Below, one piece after another: positions 58,402 through 64,000 of a stretch of 64,000 nt of DNA. The position numbers were made by a program, and so were the translations under genes. The notes under the pieces are model-generated. The model searched no databases, was not told the origin of the DNA, and worked only from the letters and a program-made list of their open reading frames with translations. The stretch lies in NCBI RefSeq assembly GCF_036632095.1, contig NZ_JAPYKW010000001.1:496001-560000 (forward strand). The letters run 5' to 3'. Position 1 is the first letter of the stretch; each line of letters begins with the position of its first letter. Origin of the DNA: Chlamydia sp. 04-14. Lineage in GTDB: Bacteria; Chlamydiota; Chlamydiia; Chlamydiales; Chlamydiaceae.

Positions 58402-61400
58402 TTATATTTTTAGCGCTTCCCAATGATAAGAAGAAAATTTCTCCATAGCTGTCAGCAATAGATGAATACGTAAGTTTTTCAACTCTTCATCCCCACTAGT
58501 AACATGTACTTCATTTAAGAATGTATTGATGCTGTCAGTAAGTTCTCCAAGACTTAGAAGGTAGTCTTCTTTACTATCCTTTATTTTTACAGAGGCATCA
58601 AAATGATCGAGAGCTGATTTAAGCCGAGATTCTTGTGTCTCAAGTTGCGCAGGCATATGCGTTCCTACCGAGAGTTTCAAAGAGGCTAAGATCTTTTTCA
58701 AACGATTATGTGTTGTTGTGATCTTTTCAAGGACAGCTCTTTGACTATTTTTTACATTCTGAATCGCTTTTGCTGATTTTATGATTTCCACAGGATTCTT
58801 CTCAGAAGTATCAGAAAATACCGTAGCGATTTCATCTTTGCTAAATCCTAAAGAAGCCATGAAGGTTTTTAATCTTCCCCAGATGAATGCCAAGATATCA
58901 CGGATAATTGCAGGTTTATCCCAGGTAGTTCCTTGAACAGTGGCAGGGAAGTTATCTGCCAAATGATGTAAAAGACTCTCGAGATCTAAAGATGCTTCTG
59001 AAGCATGTAACAATGTAAGAATCTCTAAGGATTGACGACGCAAAGCATAAGGATCATGAGATGAAGTAGGCCTTAGGTCTAAGATGAAACAAGAAAGTAA
59101 ATTATCAAAACGATCTATTATGCTTAATAATGTTCCTGTAGTGGAGATTGTTTGACCATCGGTAATATGACGCAAATGTTCCCCTACGGCTATCGCAGCT
59201 GCATGGGATAGTCCAGCATGTTTTAGATAGTATTCTCCCATGATTCCTTGTAGTTCTGCAAATTCATTAACAACAGCGGAGACTAGGTCTGCTTTACAAA
59301 ACTCTATTGCTGTTGTTATATCTTCTTGAGAAGATAAAGGCATGAGTGGGTAAACAATCTCTTTATGAGCTTTTAGTCTTTCTACTTTATCATAAAGAGA
59401 ACCGAGAGCTTCAAAGTAAGTAACAGCTTTGAGCTTATCCACGAAGGTAGCTAATGATGTTTTGAGATCTTGGGCAAAAAGAAAATCCCCATCAGTAAGG
59501 CGAGGGGTTAAGGCTTTTTCATTTCCTTCAATGATAATATCGTTCGGGCAATTATCGCATACTAAAATAAACTGATTAGTAATCTCTCCAGAAGTATTTT
59601 GTGTAGGAAAGTATTTTTGATGGTTTACCATTTCAGCGATTAACAATTCCTTAGGTAGTGCGCAGAACTTTTGATCAAATTGCGCGCAGGTAATAAAAGG
59701 ATGTTCAGTTAAGAAAACTGTCTCTTCAAGTAAACGAGGATTTGCAACTGGGAAAACATTATCAGAACTATGTGATTTTAACCCCTGTTCGATAATTTCT
59801 CTACGTTCTTTATGCGAAACTATCACACAAGCATCACGTAAAGTATCAACATAACGTTCACAAGAAGGAATGGAAACTTCCCTAGGATCTAACTGTCGGT
59901 GACCATAAGAGGTATCAGAAGCTGTTACTTTCCCAAAAGAGAAAGGAAGAACGGATGTCCCATATAGGGATACTATCCAGCGAATAGGTCGTGCGTATTC
60001 TACACCACTATCGTCATAGACCATCTTCTTAGGGAATTTCATAGAATGAATTAGTTTTGGTAATTCATTAGTTAAGATTGTTGCAGTGTCCTTACGCACT
60101 TCAGGATGTAAAAGGAATAGATAGTTTACAGAGCCAATCTCACGGATTTCAAATAGAGAATGTTGAGAGAGTTCATCGTAATGACGGATAGGTACATTAT
60201 GAGAAGCAAAGAATTGTTCTCCCTGCACAGTAACATCTCCAGAATCACTGAATAATGAGGAGATCGCAGGGCCTTTTTTCTCAACCGCTTTTTGCACAGC
60301 TGTAGGCTCTAGTTTGTAAACTAGTAAAGCAAGTCTTCTTGGAGATCCTAAGACTTCTAAACTTTCGTAACCAATATTATAATCAGACAAAAGCTTCTTT
60401 GCTAAAGATTCTAACTGTTGAATTCCAATGGGGACAAAGGTCGCTGGCAATTCTTCAGAGCCAATTTCTAATAAAAAATTTTCCGCTGTTGCAATTTTGG
60501 GGCAGGGGAGAGTCTGCGGGGTTATAGCTTTATCAGTGCTCCACTTGTGCAACAGTGGGTAATTTAAAGAAGCTCGCCAATCTACATAACCATCAGCAAC
60601 AGCACGAGCTAATTGACGAATTCTAGTAATATAACGTGTACGTTCTGTAACAGAAATTACACCCCGGGCGTCAAGAATATTAAAAGCGTGAGATGCTTTG
60701 ATAACAAAGTCATAAGCAGGAGCTGGTAGGCCCCGATCTAAAGTGGCGAGTGCTTCTTGAGCAAAATCTTCAAAATGTTTTAGCCACATTTGTGTATTGG
60801 CGACATCGAAATTATACTCACTCCATGCCTTTTCAGAAGCTTGAGTAATATCTCCATAGGTGAGCTCGTCATTCCATAATACATCAAAAATAGAACTTTT
60901 CTTTTGTAAATACATGGCAATTCTCTCAATGCCATACGTAATTTCACCGCTAATCGTATCGAGAGGTTTACTTCCTATAGCTTGAAAATAGGTGAGCTGG
61001 GTAATTTCCATACCATTTAACCATACTTCCCAACCTAAACCCCACGCGCCAATCGTCGGATTTTCCCAATCATCATGAACAAAACGAATATCATGTTCAC
61101 GAAGGTCCAAGCCAATGATTTGCAAAGACTCTTTATATAAAGAGAGAAAGTTTGTAGGGACAGGTTTAAGAATAACTTGAAGTTGATGGTAGTTTTGTAG
61201 GCGGTTAGGATGCATGCCGTAACGACCGTCTTGAGGGCGTCTTGAGGGCTCAACATATGCAGTTTTATAGGGCTCAGGTCCTAAAGCACGTAAAAAAGTT
61301 GCCGGATTAAATGTTCCTGCACCTACTTCTAAATCGTAACCTTGATGAATCACACACCCTTGTTCACTCCAGAATTGCAAAATTTTAGCAATCATAGCTT

Positions 61401-61422
61401 GTAAAGTAAGAGGTTGTGACAT
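58402..61422 (-). CDS. glyQS: Fused glycyl-tRNA synthetase alpha and beta subunits
   Basis: A 1006-residue single-chain form of the bacterial alpha2-beta2 GlyRS. Residues 1 to about 295 are the alpha (catalytic) subunit: [40 protein letters not shown] and [13 protein letters not shown]. From about 312 ([17 protein letters not shown]) to the end is the beta subunit with its HD-like region ([20 protein letters not shown] near 768) and a C-terminal anticodon-binding part ([17 protein letters not shown]). In most bacteria these are two genes; the fusion is a known chlamydial trait, shared with plant organelles. The linker is short, so no domain is lost. Confidence 0.97.
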   Translation of the reverse strand: MSQPLTLQAMIAKILQFWSEQGCVIHQGYDLEVGAGTFNPATFLRALGPEPYKTAYVEPSRRPQDGRYGMHPNRLQNYHQLQVILKPVPTNFLSLYKESLQIIGLDLREHDIRFVHDDWENPTIGAWGLGWEVWLNGMEITQLTYFQAIGSKPLDTISGEITYGIERIAMYLQKKSSIFDVLWNDELTYGDITQASEKAWSEYNFDVANTQMWLKHFEDFAQEALATLDRGLPAPAYDFVIKASHAFNILDARGVISVTERTRYITRIRQLARAVADGYVDWRASLNYPLLHKWSTDKAITPQTLPCPKIATAENFLLEIGSEELPATFVPIGIQQLESLAKKLLSDYNIGYESLEVLGSPRRLALLVYKLEPTAVQKAVEKKGPAISSLFSDSGDVTVQGEQFFASHNVPIRHYDELSQHSLFEIREIGSVNYLFLLHPEVRKDTATILTNELPKLIHSMKFPKKMVYDDSGVEYARPIRWIVSLYGTSVLPFSFGKVTASDTSYGHRQLDPREVSIPSCERYVDTLRDACVIVSHKERREIIEQGLKSHSSDNVFPVANPRLLEETVFLTEHPFITCAQFDQKFCALPKELLIAEMVNHQKYFPTQNTSGEITNQFILVCDNCPNDIIIEGNEKALTPRLTDGDFLFAQDLKTSLATFVDKLKAVTYFEALGSLYDKVERLKAHKEIVYPLMPLSSQEDITTAIEFCKADLVSAVVNEFAELQGIMGEYYLKHAGLSHAAAIAVGEHLRHITDGQTISTTGTLLSIIDRFDNLLSCFILDLRPTSSHDPYALRRQSLEILTLLHASEASLDLESLLHHLADNFPATVQGTTWDKPAIIRDILAFIWGRLKTFMASLGFSKDEIATVFSDTSEKNPVEIIKSAKAIQNVKNSQRAVLEKITTTHNRLKKILASLKLSVGTHMPAQLETQESRLKSALDHFDASVKIKDSKEDYLLSLGELTDSINTFLNEVHVTSGDEELKNLRIHLLLTAMEKFSSYHWEALKI

Positions 61423-61495
61423 GATAAAACTCCGATAAAAAATAAGGTCTGAAAAAAGCTATTTATACAAACGCTAGATGGCATCTGAAATATAG

Positions 61496-61705
61496 ATTTT
61501 TTCTAGGAATAAAGGCAAAGATACCACTACAAATAAAAACAAACAATACTATAAGAGAAGAACTAGGGGAGATCCTACACAAAAAATACGGTCTTCAAAA
61601 AATAGTTTTTTCATCATTATAACATTCGGTACTTGCGCTCTAATTCTTATCTATTTAATTTGTTTTTTAGGCATTCGTTTAGTGCTGAGGTTCCGGTTTA
61701 AGTAA
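61496..61705 (+). CDS. Possible small basic membrane protein without a standard start codon
   Basis: After a TAG at 61493 the frame is open for 69 codons and ends with TAA 20 nt before the pgsA GTG. The translation is a basic, Asn/Thr/Lys-rich segment (SRNKGKDTTTNKNKQYYKRR) followed by SFFIIITFGTCALILIYLIC and FLGIRLVLRFRFK, which looks like one membrane helix with positive flanks. There is no ATG or TTG in frame and GTG only near the end; ATT at 61496 or ATA at 61586 would have to be used. It could be a real gene with a rare start, a decayed gene, or chance in T-rich DNA. Confidence 0.28.
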   Translation: MFSRNKGKDTTTNKNKQYYKRRTRGDPTQKIRSSKNSFFIIITFGTCALILIYLICFLGIRLVLRFRFK

Positions 61706-61725
61706 TTTTTTGATAGAGGTATGGG

Positions 61726-62334
61726 GTGGGACTGCCTAATTATCTAACTTTTTCCCGGCTATTTATAACGCCAATTTTCATGCTGCTCTATCTTAAAGGA
61801 AAGTGGCTTGGAATTACTCCTGTAGTTCTTCCATATGTTTTGCTTGCTCTTCTAGGTCTCTCGGAGCTTACTGATGCTATTGATGGCTACATAGCTAGGA
61901 AATTTTCTCAAGTCACGGATTTGGGGAAACTTCTTGATCCTATGGCGGATAGTATTTACAGGATTTCTCTCTATTTAACGTTCACTCAGCCTCCCGTAAA
62001 CCTTCCCTTAATTCTTGTTTTCATATTTTTAGCTAGAGATTCTGTAATTAGTACATTGCGGACAGTATGTGCTTTCCGAGGAGTTGTCCTTGCAGCTAGG
62101 GCAAGCGGGAAATTAAAAGCTATTTTACAAGGTATAAGCTTTTTATTAATTTTACTTGCTATGATCCCTCATTCGCTCGGAATGATTTCTGAAGGGGATT
62201 TGGAATTATTCGCTTCTGTAGTAGGTTCTATCGTTGCTATTTATTCTGTATGTTCAGGAGTTGAATACTTTTGGGTGAATAAAAATCACGTACTACAAAG
62301 AGGGAAATCTAAAGATCATAATAGAGAATTGTAG
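61726..62334 (+). CDS. pgsA: CDP-alcohol phosphatidyltransferase (phosphatidylglycerophosphate synthase type)
   Basis: The 202-residue membrane enzyme carries the family signature DAIDGYIARKFSQVTDLGKL followed by LDPMADS (pattern D-G-x2-A-R-x8-G-x3-D-x3-D), near residues 47-74. About five membrane segments are visible. PgsA joins CDP-diacylglycerol and glycerol 3-phosphate to give phosphatidylglycerophosphate; phosphatidylserine synthases share the motif but are usually longer. The start is GTG with AGAGGT just upstream; an ATG five bases earlier is out of frame. The end overlaps convergent glgA by 19 nt. Confidence 0.9.
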   Translation: MGLPNYLTFSRLFITPIFMLLYLKGKWLGITPVVLPYVLLALLGLSELTDAIDGYIARKFSQVTDLGKLLDPMADSIYRISLYLTFTQPPVNLPLILVFIFLARDSVISTLRTVCAFRGVVLAARASGKLKAILQGISFLLILLAMIPHSLGMISEGDLELFASVVGSIVAIYSVCSGVEYFWVNKNHVLQRGKSKDHNREL

Positions 62335-63743
62335 ATTCCTAAATAATGCATGCCCATTGTTTTTAGTCCTGAAGATCGCAGCATACCTTCCTCTACAAGT
62401 TGGAACCATATGTCTGGTTCGTGTCTGTAGGTAGTAATTGCTAGAGTTAGCATGTGAAGGAAATCATTGAAGTTATCTGTCTGGGAAAATGTAAAACCAT
62501 TAATTCCTGTAGCGACAGTATCAGCAAGACCTCCAGTCGATCTCACTAGGGGTACTGTTCCGTAACGCATCCCAATGAGTTGTGTAAGACCACAGGGTTC
62601 GAAATGCGAGGGGATACAGATCATATCCGCTGCTCCGTAAACTAATCGAGCTAGAGAATCATTGTAATCTAAGATGATTCGAATATTTGGAGAAGTTGTT
62701 AATGATTCTTGTAAGTTTGTAAATTGGCGCTGAATTTCCTGATCGTAACATGTTCCTACGATAATTAAAGCATAGCCATTTTCCATAGCGTGGAGAATAG
62801 CTGCTTTCATAAACTCAGGACCTTTTTGTTCTACGATGCGAGAAATTACGCACATTAAAGGAGAATATTCAGGAGAGAGTCCTAATTTTTCATACAACGC
62901 TATTCTATTTTCTTCTTTTTTTGTGAACAAAATATCGGGAGCGTCCAGCAAATCTTTGCCATAGTTCACAACCAACGAAGAATCTGTTTCGGGATTCCAG
63001 ATAGTTTCATCAATACCATTTAAAATCCCACAGAAAACATGACGTTTAGCCATCACAGCATCGTGCATTTCATAATCAGAGTAATCATTAAGAATATCCT
63101 GAGCATATGTAGGAGATACGGTTGTAATGTAATCAGAACAGTATACAGCACCTTTGAGTAATACACTTATTTGCGGATCTCTATACAACTGATAATTACT
63201 TAACCCGAAATCACTGATGCCAGATGCCCCCAGTAATTGTGTGCTGCAATAACCCCGATAGCTAAAATTATGAATTGTAAAAATTCTTTTTGGATAATGT
63301 GGGAGATTAGGTTCCTTTAAAAGTCCTGCTAAGAGCCCCACATGCCAATCATGCATATGCACGATATCGACATGCTCTAATTTTTGAATATACGCTGCTG
63401 CAGCGGAGGAAAAAGCGCTGAAACGTAATGTATCGTCCTCGGTATAGATAGTTGATGTCGAGAAAAGATCTAATTGTGAATCCAATTTAATTATTGTAAG
63501 GATCATTCCTTCATAGGAATAGGAAATAGAAGAGGCATTCTGTCTTCCTAAAAATTCATAAGAAAAAACTTTCTCATCAATTACCTGAGAGGAAAAAGAA
63601 GGGGTAATAAGAGGGAAAAAAGGAAGTAATATTTCAATATCATGGTTTTCAGATAATGCTTTTGATAAACCATAAACAGCATCACCTAATCCACCAGCTT
63701 TAATAAAGGGAGCAAACTCGACTGTAGCTTGTATGATTTTCAT
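62316..63743 (-). CDS. glgA: Glycogen synthase
   Basis: A 475-residue GT5 starch/glycogen synthase that extends alpha-1,4-glucan from ADP-glucose (or UDP-glucose, as reported for chlamydial GlgA). The N-terminal KAGGLGDAVYGLSKAL (residues 15-30) is the glucosyl-nucleotide loop, FTIHNFSYRGYC near 158, and the C-terminal PSHFEPCGLTQLIGMRYGT near 375 with STGGLADT is the acceptor-side signature. The length is normal. In C. trachomatis this protein is also exported to the inclusion; no signal peptide is seen here. Confidence 0.96.
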   Translation of the reverse strand: MKIIQATVEFAPFIKAGGLGDAVYGLSKALSENHDIEILLPFFPLITPSFSSQVIDEKVFSYEFLGRQNASSISYSYEGMILTIIKLDSQLDLFSTSTIYTEDDTLRFSAFSSAAAAYIQKLEHVDIVHMHDWHVGLLAGLLKEPNLPHYPKRIFTIHNFSYRGYCSTQLLGASGISDFGLSNYQLYRDPQISVLLKGAVYCSDYITTVSPTYAQDILNDYSDYEMHDAVMAKRHVFCGILNGIDETIWNPETDSSLVVNYGKDLLDAPDILFTKKEENRIALYEKLGLSPEYSPLMCVISRIVEQKGPEFMKAAILHAMENGYALIIVGTCYDQEIQRQFTNLQESLTTSPNIRIILDYNDSLARLVYGAADMICIPSHFEPCGLTQLIGMRYGTVPLVRSTGGLADTVATGINGFTFSQTDNFNDFLHMLTLAITTYRHEPDIWFQLVEEGMLRSSGLKTMGMHYLGIYNSLL

Positions 63744-63916
63744 GGCTTTCTCTTTTCACAGCTTATCTATGCGTCATACCAAGCAGAGAACAAAAATCAC
63801 AAGACGAAAAGGCCTATTTTTTGACGCAATAGTTTGACGTTATGGTAAAATTCTTAATGACTTTGTGATTTTCCTATTTTCAAAAACTGAAGATTAGATA
63901 AACTGTAGCCTAATGT

Positions 63917-63988
63917 TGGGGTGTAGCCAAGCGGTAAGGCAGCGGTTTTTGGTACCGTGCATCGGAGGTTCGAATCCTTTCACCCCAA
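63917..63988 (+). tRNA. tRNA-Gln (TTG)
   Basis: A 72-nt cloverleaf: acceptor TGGGGTG with CACCCCA, D-arm GCCAAGCGGTAAGGC, anticodon loop TTTTGGT with TTG, and T-arm GGTTCGAATCC. The first base T pairing with A at the acceptor end is typical for tRNA-Gln. CCA is not encoded. It is cut off from further context by the window end. Confidence 0.95.
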
Positions 63989-64000
63989 GGTTTCTTGTTA

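Overview
The window is a chromosomal segment of a Chlamydia species. Support: a fused MurC-Ddl, a fused GlyQ-GlyS, a diverged extra GroEL, a cysteine-free L36, and a gene order that follows, gene for gene, what I recall of the C. trachomatis CT746 to CT798 region. The low G+C and the three tandem CT795-like secreted genes would fit a species outside C. trachomatis (psittaci/caviae/felis/abortus side), but I cannot name the species from this sequence alone. There are no insertion sequences, phage genes or CRISPR arrays; this is dense core chromosome.

Layout. 1-7223 (minus): haem genes hemN (cut by the window edge) and hemE, then mfd and alaS. 7489-14433: transketolase, Amn-type nucleosidase, a second EF-P, a small unknown protein, a metallophosphoesterase, a degenerate GroEL paralogue and tRNA-Cys. 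14664-23666 (plus): a division and cell wall run, murF-mraY-murD-LysM protein-ftsW-murG-murC/ddl. It is followed, in inverted orientation, by a KH-domain protein with a His/Cys tail, cutA and an ftsQ-like gene; ftsA and ftsZ are absent. 25463-34325: rsbV, miaA, mqnC (futalosine menaquinone pathway), a coiled-coil protein, a HAD phosphatase, rsfS, fabF, a Nudix hydrolase, ppa and a leucine-type dehydrogenase. 34322-41817: cysQ, then a lipid-looking set (PlsC-type acyltransferase, acyl-activating enzyme, BioF-like enzyme), priA and an unknown gene. 41990-48456: two exported thioredoxin-like proteins around lysS and cysS, then rnpA-rpmH divergent from rpmJ-rpsN. 48511-55983: a GYF_2 membrane protein, an Asp23-family protein, uvrC, mutS and dnaG. 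56108-58315: a small exported protein and three tandem exported proteins. 58402-63988: glyQS, a possible small membrane protein, pgsA, glgA and tRNA-Gln.

The most interesting signal is a graded family of exported thioredoxin-fold-like proteins. One keeps WCIWC (41990-42499). One has WNGSC, with the attacking cysteine lost (46169-47215). Three tandem ones (56531-58315) keep the surrounding pattern but no CxxC; these sit in the position of CT795, a protein reported to reach the host cytoplasm. Other points worth a second look are the GroEL paralogue without its catalytic aspartate, the KH protein with a Cys/His tail beside cutA, the relic ddl-ftsQ linkage without ftsZ, the 89-nt ftsW/murG overlap, and a 70-codon AUG-less membrane-protein-like frame before pgsA.
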